A DNA stretch of 10,590 bases from JABIDZ01 sp964402905 (GCA_964402905.1 CAYODU010000021.1:1-10590); one strand, 5' to 3'; positions 1 to 6,283 are shown, numbered from the stretch's first letter. Made by a program: numbers and translations. The notes: generated by a model not told the origin, from the sequence alone.

Positions 1-1
1 A

Positions 2-652
2 AGCCTCGGGAAAAGTCAACCTTCGGTTGGAGCATTTTTCCTTGATGGAGACAAACCAAACTATAAAGAAAAAGAAATTTATTTGCAGGGTGATACAATT
101 CTTTCTGCAAAAGATTTGAAAACAATAGATTTTCTTGACAAAGTAATTTCTTCTGGAGTGGATTCTCTGAAAATCGAGGGTAGAACAAAACCGACTGACT
201 ATGTTGCCACAGTAACAAGGTGTTATAGAAAAGCAATTGATTCTGTTCTTGATAAAACATTTTCAAAAGAAAAGATAAATTTGTGGAATAAAGAAATTGA
301 AAAAGTCTATAATAGAAAATTTTCAAGCGGTTTCTTTTTGGATAAACCTACAGGAAAAGATATTACTGATATACAGGGAAGTAATCAAAAGCAAAAAAGA
401 ATTAATATCGGGATAATAACAAAGTACTATGTAAAAGCCAATGTTGCTGAGATAAAATTGTTTGCTCCGATAATTGTTGGTGATAAAATGCTTATTGAGG
501 GAAAAACAACTTTTTTAGAACAAGAAATCTCTTCAATGGAATCCCATCATAAAAAACTGTTTAAAGCTGGCAAAGGGGATTTAGTTGGAGTAAAAGTAGG
601 GGAACGTGTGCGCCCAAATGACAGGGTTTTTATTTTAAAACAAAAGAAGTAA
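2..652 (+). CDS. U32 family protein (TrhP-like), 3' part, 5' end outside window
   Basis: The reading frame is open from base 2, so the gene starts before the window; about 216 residues are visible. The fragment begins just after where the family's Cys cluster would lie. It contains the U32 block ILSAKDL, then GVDSLKIEGRTKPTDYV and YRKAID, which closely match the same blocks in the longer U32 protein at 6309-8621. The last 80 or so residues (from INIGIITKYY to VRPNDRVFIL) look like the small beta-barrel U32 C-terminal domain found in YegQ/TrhP-type members. Known family members of this shape take part in 5-hydroxyuridine formation at tRNA position 34 using prephenate; most are annotated as peptidases or collagenases on older evidence. 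Substrate here is inferred only. A TTG at 83 lies inside the conserved domain and is not the start. The family assignment is firm; the tRNA role is moderate. Confidence 0.88.
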   Translation, partial: SLGKSQPSVGAFFLDGDKPNYKEKEIYLQGDTILSAKDLKTIDFLDKVISSGVDSLKIEGRTKPTDYVATVTRCYRKAIDSVLDKTFSKEKINLWNKEIEKVYNRKFSSGFFLDKPTGKDITDIQGSNQKQKRINIGIITKYYVKANVAEIKLFAPIIVGDKMLIEGKTTFLEQEISSMESHHKKLFKAGKGDLVGVKVGERVRPNDRVFILKQKK

Positions 653-710
653 TTCATTTATTTATTCCTATATTAATTCATCCGTCAATTCGTAATTCTT
701 TCTCAATAAC

Positions 711-719
711 AATAAATAC
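711..719 (+). promoter_or_regulatory. TATA box for the H-cluster protein gene
   Basis: AATAAATAC is centred 25 bases before the ATG at 740, the archaeal TATA-to-start spacing for a leaderless mRNA. It rules against the in-frame TTG at 725, which lies only about 10 bases from the box. Confidence 0.5.
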
Positions 720-739
720 TTGTTTTGCTTATTCTTTTC

Positions 740-1597
740 ATGCAAAAAGCCTATTCTTTGGATCAAATTGAGCTCCTTGAACTAATTGGTATGAAGGGAG
801 AAGTGGGTTTGCTTGTTGCTCCTTCTTTTGTTGTTGATTTTGATTACAGAACATTTGTTCCCTTGATGAAAGGTTTTGGCTTTGATAAAGTTTTTGAGAT
901 AACTTTTGGTGCAAAAATTGTTAATGCAAATTATCACAAATATATTTCCGAAAACAAGTTGAAACAAAAAAAATTTATTTCAAGTACTTGTCCTTCGTGT
1001 GTTAATCTTGTCAAAGCAAGATTTCCTCATTTAAAGAATTTTTTAATGCCTTTTGATTCGCCAGTAATTTCAATGGCGAAAATAGTGAAAAAGAATTTTC
1101 CAAAACAAAAAATAGTTTTTTTGTCGCCTTGCACAGCAAAAAGAGTTGAGGCAAAACAAAGTGGCTTAATTGATTGTGTAATTACTTTCAAGGAAATGAA
1201 AGAAATTATTAGTAGAGAGAAACCTCCTCTTGCAAATTGCTCTCATTTATTTGATAGATTTTACAATGATTATACAAAAGTTTATCCTCTGGCGGGCGGA
1301 TTGTCAAAAACTCTTCACTTAAAAGGTATACTGGATAAGAACGAAACAGTTTCTGTTGATGGTGCCAATGCAATTATTAATCTGTTCAAAAAAGATTCTA
1401 ACAAAAAGTTTTTTGATATTTTGTTTTGTTCTGGGGGATGTGTGGGTGGTCCTGAAGTAAATGCATCTACTCCAATTTTCATGCGAAAGTTTTCTGTTAC
1501 AAGTTATCGCAAACAAGCTTTAAAAGAAAAAATTGGTTCCAGAAAAGGAACTGAAAAGTATGTAAAAGGAATTAATTTTAGCAAAAAGTTTGATTGA
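740..1597 (+). CDS. Minimal [FeFe]-hydrogenase H-cluster-domain protein
   Basis: The 285-residue protein is essentially only the iron-hydrogenase large-subunit C-terminal domain. Three H-cluster motifs are visible: SSTCPSC at 81-87 (motif L1), SPCTAKRVE at 129-137 (L2) and FCSGGCVGGP at 229-238 (L3). Cys84, Cys131, Cys230 and Cys234 match the four ligands of the [4Fe-4S] part of the H-cluster; Lys134 and Glu137 are also kept. The proton-relay Cys of catalytic enzymes (first Cys of TSCCP) is Thr83, and the two usual Met near the diiron site are Ser129 and Leu228. There are no ferredoxin-like Fe-S domains and no small-subunit domain. The wording of the motifs (CP..VNL, PC.AK, GGC..GP) is closest to the sensory group C type, where this domain is fused to PAS or phosphatase modules absent here. 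Roles could be a compact hydrogenase, a redox or H2 sensor, or a non-catalytic relative. No HydE, HydF or HydG gene is in the window. ATG 740 is preferred over TTG 725. Confidence 0.85.
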   Translation: MQKAYSLDQIELLELIGMKGEVGLLVAPSFVVDFDYRTFVPLMKGFGFDKVFEITFGAKIVNANYHKYISENKLKQKKFISSTCPSCVNLVKARFPHLKNFLMPFDSPVISMAKIVKKNFPKQKIVFLSPCTAKRVEAKQSGLIDCVITFKEMKEIISREKPPLANCSHLFDRFYNDYTKVYPLAGGLSKTLHLKGILDKNETVSVDGANAIINLFKKDSNKKFFDILFCSGGCVGGPEVNASTPIFMRKFSVTSYRKQALKEKIGSRKGTEKYVKGINFSKKFD

Positions 1598-1644
1598 TTA
1601 CAATTTATTCGAACAAAACAATATACAAGCTATTAATTATGTTT

Positions 1645-2262
1645 TTAGATTTTCTTAATTTGCCCAAAATGTTCAATGTTGAATCTAAATTCTTCTCCTG
1701 TTCTATCTCTAACAAGTATTACTCCTGTTAATCTCTCTCCTTTCCCAACCTTTAGTTTTTTTGCTGTTCTTCTTATTGAAATTACTTCTCCTTTTCCGCC
1801 GCCTAAAGTAGTAACAACTCCATCAACAAGTCTAACAAAAGTTCCTGGATAAGAATTTCCGGAGTCTGATCTTATCTCTATGCGATCTCCGCGAACAATA
1901 TGTGCTTTTTTTATTGCTGTTGCTACTTCAGCATATCTTGCCGGTTTTTTTCTATTTGAAAGTGTGCGGGCATTTATTGCTTCTTGTGCAGCTTCTCTAA
2001 CGCCTCTATCAAAAGCACCGTAGGTATGACTTCTTCTCTTTGCTTTTTTTCTAGCTGTTGGAAGTATTGCATCTAACCCGTATCTATTTAACATTGGAAT
2101 GCTTTCTCTTAGATCTTTTGCTGTTCCCATTACTGCCTTTTCACTCGGTAAGGCTCTTTTTCTGTTTCTTCCGGCTTCACGTAGTTTTCTAATGGCTCTT
2201 GCTGTCGCCCTATCAGTGGTCCACCAGAATCTCAGTCTAGATAGTGTGCTTCTTTTTTGCAT
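1645..2262 (-). CDS. Arg-rich basic protein of unknown function
   Basis: I do not recognise this 205-residue protein. It is strikingly basic: about 30 Arg plus many Lys, and no Cys. Its neighbours are Lys-rich and Arg-poor (the H-cluster protein has about 8 Arg in 285). Residues 1-115 read as an Ala/Arg/Lys-rich helical region with a tract KKAKRR. From about residue 120 (RGDRIEIRSDSGNSYPG) to the end there are alternating hydrophobic strands, Gly turns and TGVILVRDRTGEEFRFNI, which suggests a small SH3- or Sm-like beta-barrel. A nucleic-acid-binding, perhaps ribosome-associated, role is an inference from charge and shape only. The ATG at 2262 lies 26 bases from a TATA-like palindrome at 2285-2292, consistent with a leaderless mRNA. 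It converges on the H-cluster gene with a 47-base gap. Real gene very likely; function open. Confidence 0.85.
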   Translation of the reverse strand: MQKRSTLSRLRFWWTTDRATARAIRKLREAGRNRKRALPSEKAVMGTAKDLRESIPMLNRYGLDAILPTARKKAKRRSHTYGAFDRGVREAAQEAINARTLSNRKKPARYAEVATAIKKAHIVRGDRIEIRSDSGNSYPGTFVRLVDGVVTTLGGGKGEVISIRRTAKKLKVGKGERLTGVILVRDRTGEEFRFNIEHFGQIKKI

Positions 2263-2284
2263 AAATAAATACTTCTACTGAATT

Positions 2285-2292
2285 ATTTAAAT
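2285..2292. promoter_or_regulatory. Shared palindromic TATA box of two divergent genes
   Basis: ATTTAAAT is a perfect 8-base palindrome. Its centre (2288.5) is 25.5 bases from the ATG at 2314 on the plus strand and 26.5 bases from the ATG at 2262 on the minus strand. No other well-placed TATA-like box is seen for either gene in the 51-base gap. Both transcripts would be leaderless. Which strand TBP/TFB directs to would depend on the flanking BRE. Confidence 0.6.
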
Positions 2293-2313
2293 CTATCCTA
2301 AAACAAAAGTAAT

Positions 2314-3438
2314 ATGATCTACCATATTATTACAACTCCCGAATGCAATTTGTGTTGTTCTTATTGCGGAGAAAAAGCCTTTTGTGACCCTGGCTCAAAA
2401 AATGATCCAGTGTTTGAATCAGTTCCTTCAAAAATACAATATTCTATGCAGGAATTGAAAAAATTTTTAATTAGGGACAAAGAAGATGTTGGAATAATTT
2501 TTTATGGGGGAGAACCTCTACTTGAAATTGATTCAATTAAACAAATAATGGATTCGCTAAAATCAGAATCAAAAGTAAAGCACTTCTTGATACAAACAAA
2601 TGGTATTTTGCTTAACAAACTTCCCCCGCAATATGTTAATCGGTTTCATACTATCTTGGTTTCACTTGATGGCGATAAAGAAGTAACTAATTTTAATCGC
2701 GGACAAGGAACTTATGAAAAAGTTTTATCTAATTTGAAGTCAATTGTTGCTCAAGGGTTTAGAGGAGAAATAATTGCGCGAATGACAATTGAAGAGCCCA
2801 CAGATTTTTTTAAAGATGTAACTTATCTTATTGAAAACAAAGAATTTCCTTTTAACTCAATTCATTGGCAGCTTGATGCAAACATGTGGCACGATTATAA
2901 GAAACGTAACTTTTCTTCTTGGAGCAAAGATTACAACAAAGGAATTACACAGCTTGTGGATTATTGGCTTAGAGAAATGAAAGAAGGTAAAGTAATTCGA
3001 TTATATCCTTTCCTTGGCATAATGAATTCAATTTTATTTGGAGAAAGATATGGTTTGCGCTGCGGTTCTGGGATAGGAAACTTTACTATTCTCCCAAACG
3101 GAAAAATAAGTGCTTGTCCAATAATGAGTGGAATATCAGAAAACTATTTGGGTGATATAAGAAAAACAAATCCAGCTGCTTTACCTTTCAAACTTTCTGT
3201 GCAAGAACCATGCACTTCTTGCGAAGATTTTGAGTTGTGTGGGGGCAGGTGCCTTTACTCAAATCTTTATCCTGCTTGGCCAGTAAAAGGAATCAACGAG
3301 GTTTGTGGAACAGTAAAACATTTGCTCCGCGAAATGAAAAGAATTGCCCCACAAGTTCAAGAACTAATTGATTCTGGAAAAATAGATAAAAAAGATTTAC
3401 AATTTCTAAAATACAATTGTTGTGAAATTATTCCATAA
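2314..3438 (+). CDS. Radical SAM/SPASM protein, AF1577-like, putative peptide-modifying
   Basis: The 374-residue protein opens with MIYHIITTPECN and the radical SAM motif C11-x3-C15-x2-C18, whose Cys bind the [4Fe-4S] cluster that cleaves S-adenosylmethionine. FYGGEP at 63-68 is the usual glycine-rich SAM-contact motif, and QTNG at 94-97 and VSLDG at 116-120 follow the TIM-barrel pattern. The C-terminal part carries a SPASM-type Cys set: C250, C268, C300, C303, C309, C313 and C331, including CTSCEDFELCGGRC, which would hold auxiliary Fe-S clusters. A CC pair (369-370) ends the protein. The N-terminus and layout fit the archaeal AF1577 family, annotated as putative peptide-modifying enzymes of unknown substrate; this is recall of the family, not a search. 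No obvious short precursor peptide is adjacent. Its neighbours are the Arg-rich protein (divergent) and a Cys-rich lipoprotein (convergent). Confidence 0.87.
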   Translation: MIYHIITTPECNLCCSYCGEKAFCDPGSKNDPVFESVPSKIQYSMQELKKFLIRDKEDVGIIFYGGEPLLEIDSIKQIMDSLKSESKVKHFLIQTNGILLNKLPPQYVNRFHTILVSLDGDKEVTNFNRGQGTYEKVLSNLKSIVAQGFRGEIIARMTIEEPTDFFKDVTYLIENKEFPFNSIHWQLDANMWHDYKKRNFSSWSKDYNKGITQLVDYWLREMKEGKVIRLYPFLGIMNSILFGERYGLRCGSGIGNFTILPNGKISACPIMSGISENYLGDIRKTNPAALPFKLSVQEPCTSCEDFELCGGRCLYSNLYPAWPVKGINEVCGTVKHLLREMKRIAPQVQELIDSGKIDKKDLQFLKYNCCEIIP

Positions 3439-3453
3439 AGAATTTATCCTGAA

Positions 3454-3487
3454 TATACTTTTTTTTATTATACTTTTTTTAATTTTT
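3454..3487 (+). terminator. Tandem T-tracts after the radical SAM gene
   Basis: A unit TATAC followed by a run of T occurs twice (3454-3466 with eight T, 3469-3480 with seven T) and is followed by five more T. Archaeal RNA polymerase terminates at such U-tracts without needing a hairpin. It lies between two convergent genes, 16 bases after the radical SAM stop. Confidence 0.55.
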
Positions 3488-4215
3488 ATGACTCTGACGG
3501 GGTTGTATTATGGGGTTTTATTTCAAACAGAGATTCAGGGCAACCGTCAGAAGAGGGGTATACAAAACCATATCCGAGTGAAGTAGCGCAACAAACTTCT
3601 TTGTCTGGATTCTGCATTGATTTATTGTCTTTCCCACAGCATGCTTTTCCAAATCCCCGGAATGTATCAAAAGCATCGTTGCCCCAACAACAACCAAAAC
3701 CTGGTAAAGAACCTACAATGCCTCTTCCATCTTTAGGACNNNNNNNNNNCGCAGCAAGTTTGTTTAGTTGGATCATAAGGATAGTTTTCTTTTCCACAAG
3801 TTTGATTAGTGTCATTTATTTTTTTAGTACAGTTTTCATCAATATATACTTCTTCTTCTGTTTTTGTTAATATTGATGTGTTTGCGTATGATTCACAACC
3901 ATCGGCTTCTGTGCTGTCTTTGCCTACACATTTTGTTAGTGCGCTGTAGGGGTTGTATGAATTTTCTGCACAGCTATTGTTTGGGAAGTCATATGTTCCG
4001 TAGTATTCAAGTGTTTGTTTAACATATCCCATATAATTATTTATATCATTGTCTATATTTTCAGTACAGTCTTCTATGCAATAAAACTCAGTTCCTTCAA
4101 TACTTTCTGTTGTTTCACAAATGTTGTCTCCACATATTGGCGAGTTTATGCATCCAGATAATATTAGAATTGATGACACTAGAAGTATTACCAGTATTAT
4201 TATGGGTCCTTTCAT
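3486..4215 (-). CDS. Cys-rich lipoprotein with di-cysteine repeats, interrupted by assembly gap
   Basis: The N-terminal 155 residues come from 4215 to 3750 and about 83 C-terminal residues from 3739 to 3489. The two halves are in different frames across the 10 Ns, but the true gap length is unknown, so a single gene is the simplest reading. A signal sequence (residues 4-20, highly hydrophobic) ends in the lipobox LSGC with Cys22, predicting a membrane-anchored lipoprotein outside the cell. Residues 28-50 carry a CGDNICE...CIEDC motif common in prokaryotic surface proteins. Three Cys-x13/14-Cys units with a central NP or DP follow: C82-C96, C140-C154/C155, and after the gap CGKDNKSMQNPDKEVCC. 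These resemble galaxin-type di-cysteine repeats. Many Cys suggest disulfide stabilisation. The start ATG is preceded by AGAAGGA, a usable ribosome binding site, inside the end of the upstream small ORF. Function is unknown. Confidence 0.75.
3740..3749. other. Assembly gap (10 N)
   Basis: Ten N within the lipoprotein gene. The number is probably a placeholder, since the reading frame does not continue across exactly ten bases. Both edges code for Cys-rich sequence, so a repeat may have broken the assembly. Confidence 0.95.
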
Positions 4216-4216
4216 T

Positions 4217-4438
4217 TTATCCTTCTCTTATGTTTGATAAATACAAAATGTTCTCTATCCTTTTTAAGATATTATATTGTGTGTTTAATGGGTATTTAAA
4301 TTCTTGTATTTTAGGGCTTCGTTTTTTAATTTTGGCTTTTAATACAATTTTTTGTTTCTTTTTATTGTGTTCTGATTTTGTATCAGTAGCAAAAGAAAAT
4401 ATCACTCCGTCAATATTTAATTTGCTCAATTCAATCAA
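4217..4438 (-). CDS. Small hypothetical protein between methyltransferase and lipoprotein
   Basis: A 73-residue frame starts at a TTG that overlaps the TGA stop of the methyltransferase gene (TTGA) and stops one base before the lipoprotein ATG. This tight fit at both ends is what supports it; no ATG is available in the frame. The product is Lys/Ile-rich with no Cys, no membrane segment and no recognised motif (middle part KKKQKIVLKAKIKKRSPKI). Translation by coupling to the upstream gene is possible. An alternative is that this is an untranslated spacer carrying a promoter for the lipoprotein gene: TATA-like sequence lies around 4233-4243 and 4260-4267 on this strand. About even odds. Confidence 0.42.
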   Translation of the reverse strand: MIELSKLNIDGVIFSFATDTKSEHNKKKQKIVLKAKIKKRSPKIQEFKYPLNTQYNILKRIENILYLSNIREG

Positions 4439-5313
4439 TTCTTCTTTATTTTAGCAAAAAAGAATTGTTGTGTATTATTATCTTGTGGATATAATCTAAC
4501 ACAATTTTTACACAATTCATTTTCTCTTATTTTTATTCCGGGTAAATAAACTTTTTCAACAGTAGCATTTTCTCTTTTCCCGAGTAAAAAGTTTACTATA
4601 TCTTCATTTTCTTCTTGTGCAAAAGAACAAGTACTGTAAACAAGTGTTCCTTTTTCTTTTAACATATCAAAAGCACTTATTATAAGATTTTTTTGTGTTT
4701 TTGCTTTTTGTAAAACGATTTTTTGTGACCAACCCTTAAGAGCCTCTTTTCTTTTTCTTACAAGCCCTTCACTTGAGCAGGGAGCATCAAGAAGTATTTT
4801 GTCAAAAACTTTTTTCAAATTTCTAAAATCAGAGCGAATTACTTCTACATTTCTTAATCCATAAGCAAACTTATTATGTATAAGACTTTTTGTTCTTTCG
4901 CTATTAACATCTGTTGCAATTACTTTTCCTGCAAGATTGCTTAGTTGAATTGTTTTCATTCCTGGCGAAGCGCATGCATCCAAAACAAAATCTCTTTTGC
5001 TTGCCCCGAGAACCACAACAGGTAGCATAGCTGCCTTTTCCTGCAATGCAATTTCTCCTTTTTTGTATTCTTCTAAATCCCCGGGTTTTTGCATGTCAAT
5101 AGAAAAAGCTTGTCTGCAAAAGTCATATTGCTTGAAAACAACTTTCTTTTTTGAGAGAGAATCAACAACTTTCCCCATTGTACTTTTGTTTGTGTTTATC
5201 CAGAAGCTTTTAGGTTGTTTTTGCTTAATAGTATCAAAAAAAGTAGGCCATTCTTTTCCTAGATATTTTTTGTACTTTTGAATGAATTCTTCGGGAAAAA
5301 AGGTTTCTTGCAT
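4435..5313 (-). CDS. NSUN/RsmB-type RNA (cytosine-C5)-methyltransferase
   Basis: The 292-residue protein methylates carbon 5 of cytosine in tRNA or rRNA using S-adenosylmethionine. All core motifs of the Nop2/Sun family are visible: the SAM-binding motif I VLDACASPGMKT at 110-121, the acidic ATDVN at 133-137, motif IV DAPCSSEG at 176-183 with Cys179, and motif VI STCSFAQEEN at 227-236 with Cys229, the expected nucleophile. The C-terminus VRLYPQDNNTQQFFFAKI matches the family's usual R.xPH..T.GFF block, with His replaced by Gln. Length fits the short archaeal form with only a brief N-terminal extension and no PUA domain. ATG 5313 is chosen because a TATA box at 5341-5349 is about 32 bases upstream; the in-frame TTG at 5361 would lie upstream of that box. 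It appears to head an operon with the small ORF and the lipoprotein. The exact target RNA cannot be told. Confidence 0.93.
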   Translation of the reverse strand: MQETFFPEEFIQKYKKYLGKEWPTFFDTIKQKQPKSFWINTNKSTMGKVVDSLSKKKVVFKQYDFCRQAFSIDMQKPGDLEEYKKGEIALQEKAAMLPVVVLGASKRDFVLDACASPGMKTIQLSNLAGKVIATDVNSERTKSLIHNKFAYGLRNVEVIRSDFRNLKKVFDKILLDAPCSSEGLVRKRKEALKGWSQKIVLQKAKTQKNLIISAFDMLKEKGTLVYSTCSFAQEENEDIVNFLLGKRENATVEKVYLPGIKIRENELCKNCVRLYPQDNNTQQFFFAKIKKN

Positions 5314-5340
5314 ATTATAATTAATTATCCAATGAAAGTT

Positions 5341-5349
5341 ATTTATAAA
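5341..5349 (-). promoter_or_regulatory. TATA box for the methyltransferase gene
   Basis: On the minus strand TTTATAAAT is centred about 32 bases before the ATG at 5313, giving a very short leader. It decides against the TTG start at 5361. Confidence 0.55.
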
Positions 5350-5408
5350 CAAACCCCCCAAAGTAGCGAGATTTCTAATTTTGGATGGTTTTATGCTTAA
5401 TTATATTC

Positions 5409-5419
5409 TTTTTTAAATA
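5409..5419 (+). promoter_or_regulatory. TATA box for the coiled-coil protein gene
   Basis: TTTTTTAAATA is centred about 46 bases before the ATG at 5461, so a leader of about 20 bases is expected. A weak GGG lies seven bases before the ATG. Confidence 0.4.
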
Positions 5420-5460
5420 GTTCTTTAGGAAACTAGTTTATTGAATCAAAAGGGTTTTTT

Positions 5461-5697
5461 ATGACTTCAAAGGAAATAATTCAGGTAAAGTACGAGTACG
5501 AAAGGGCTTTTCGTTTCCTTGAAAATTTGAAAAAGAATTATGAGCGAAGAAAAAAGTTCAATCTGATTGATGATAAATATAGTTCGCAGATTCTCCCCGA
5601 TTTACAGAAAGCAGAATCGGAAGTGGCTTATTTAAAGAGACGAATAAGGGCTCTTGAATCAGAGGAAACACGTGCAAAGATTATTCATGGCGAGTAA
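5461..5697 (+). CDS. Small charged coiled-coil protein, function unknown
   Basis: The 78-residue protein has no Cys and no membrane segment. It reads as two long charged helices: residues 4-32 (many Glu, Lys, Tyr, Arg) and 44-72 (LQKAESEVAYLKRRIRALES), joined by KFNLIDDKYSS. The hydrophobic spacing in the second helix fits a coiled coil, so a helical hairpin or oligomer is likely. I recognise no family. The clear ATG, upstream TATA-like box and clean stop support a real gene. It lies 118 bases before the PPC-domain gene on the same strand, which has its own likely promoter. Confidence 0.72.
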   Translation: MTSKEIIQVKYEYERAFRFLENLKKNYERRKKFNLIDDKYSSQILPDLQKAESEVAYLKRRIRALESEETRAKIIHGE

Positions 5698-5745
5698 AAG
5701 CTCTTGTTTCTTTGTGCCCCTACAAATTTTTTTCAAAAAGTATGG

Positions 5746-5754
5746 TTTTAAATG
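5746..5754 (+). promoter_or_regulatory. TATA box for the PPC-domain gene
   Basis: TTTTAAATG is centred about 66 bases before the ATG at 5816, predicting a leader of about 40 bases. The leader ends in GGTGG (5806-5811 region), a good archaeal Shine-Dalgarno match, five or so bases before the ATG. Confidence 0.45.
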
Positions 5755-5815
5755 GTTCATATGAAAGCATAGTCAACTCAAGGACATTGCTTTTTGAGTG
5801 GTGGATGGTGGGAAA

Positions 5816-6187
5816 ATGACAGCAAATATAAAACTAGTTTTCGAAGACGGAGAAGATATTTTTTCTTCGCTGAAAGAATTTATTAAAGAACAAAATATTG
5901 AGTACGCACTGATAACTCAGGGAAGCGGAGCAATAAAAGATTTTGAGTTAGTTGTGAGTGCAAAGAGAGGCTCTCTTGAAAAAATTTCTGATAAGGGCAG
6001 ATTTGAAGTAAATGCACTAAGCGGAAAAATCGAATCAAGAAAATCTGATTATATTGTTAGCATTAATGCTTTGGTTTCAAGTTCTGGTTTTACTCCTCTT
6101 ACTGGTTCGCTTATCAAAGCGAAAGTTTGTGGAGCGCTTGAACTTAATTTAAGGCGACTTGATCAGAAAAAAATGATTCAAGCATAA
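5816..6187 (+). CDS. PPC/DUF296 domain protein
   Basis: This 123-residue protein is a single PPC (plant and prokaryote conserved, DUF296) domain. The pattern is visible as GEDIFSSLKEFIKEQNI at 12-28, the turn TQGSGAIKDFEL at 34-45, GRFEVNALSGKI at 61-72 (compare GRFEILSLSG of plant AT-hook PPC proteins) and a closing VCGALELNL at 104-112. Family members form trimers and are often called DNA-binding, though the prokaryotic role is not well defined. Prokaryotic members usually carry conserved His residues thought to bind metal; this protein has no His at all, and the expected HxH strand reads VSINALV (81-87). ATG 5816 is chosen over GTG 5798 because GGTGG sits just before it. Family call is firm; function is not. 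Confidence 0.82.
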   Translation: MTANIKLVFEDGEDIFSSLKEFIKEQNIEYALITQGSGAIKDFELVVSAKRGSLEKISDKGRFEVNALSGKIESRKSDYIVSINALVSSSGFTPLTGSLIKAKVCGALELNLRRLDQKKMIQA

Positions 6188-6206
6188 ATACTAAAATGAA
6201 AAAATA

Positions 6207-6283
6207 TTTTTTTTGTTTTATACTTAGATAAAATGTTTTTGTAAAAGCGTTTGAGGAAAAAAGTTTCAGAAAAATGCTTTTAC
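6207..6283. terminator. Intergenic termination region between convergent genes
   Basis: An eight-T run at 6207-6214 follows the PPC stop by about 20 bases and can serve as a plus-strand archaeal terminator. Beyond it lies an inverted repeat with arms 6241-6252 (GTAAAAGCGTTT) and 6272-6283, 12 pairs with one G-U, around a 19-base loop that is A-rich and would read as U-rich on the minus strand. It may insulate the PPC gene from the U32 gene. Confidence 0.45.

Noticed and set aside
725..739. TTG start for the H-cluster protein adding MLILF
   Set aside because: It lies about 10 bases from the TATA box and would precede the expected transcript start; ATG 740 fits the spacing.
3601..3870. Plus-strand frame across the N gap ending in a Phe/Ile-rich tail
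   Set aside because: Antisense to the Cys-rich lipoprotein, whose lipobox and Cys pattern make the minus strand the coding one.
4110..4454. Hydrophobic 114-residue frame on the plus strand resembling a multi-pass membrane protein
   Set aside because: It lies antisense across the start of the lipoprotein and the small ORF; the hydrophobic pattern is what the complement of Lys/Glu-rich AT-rich coding sequence gives. No TATA box or ribosome site supports it.
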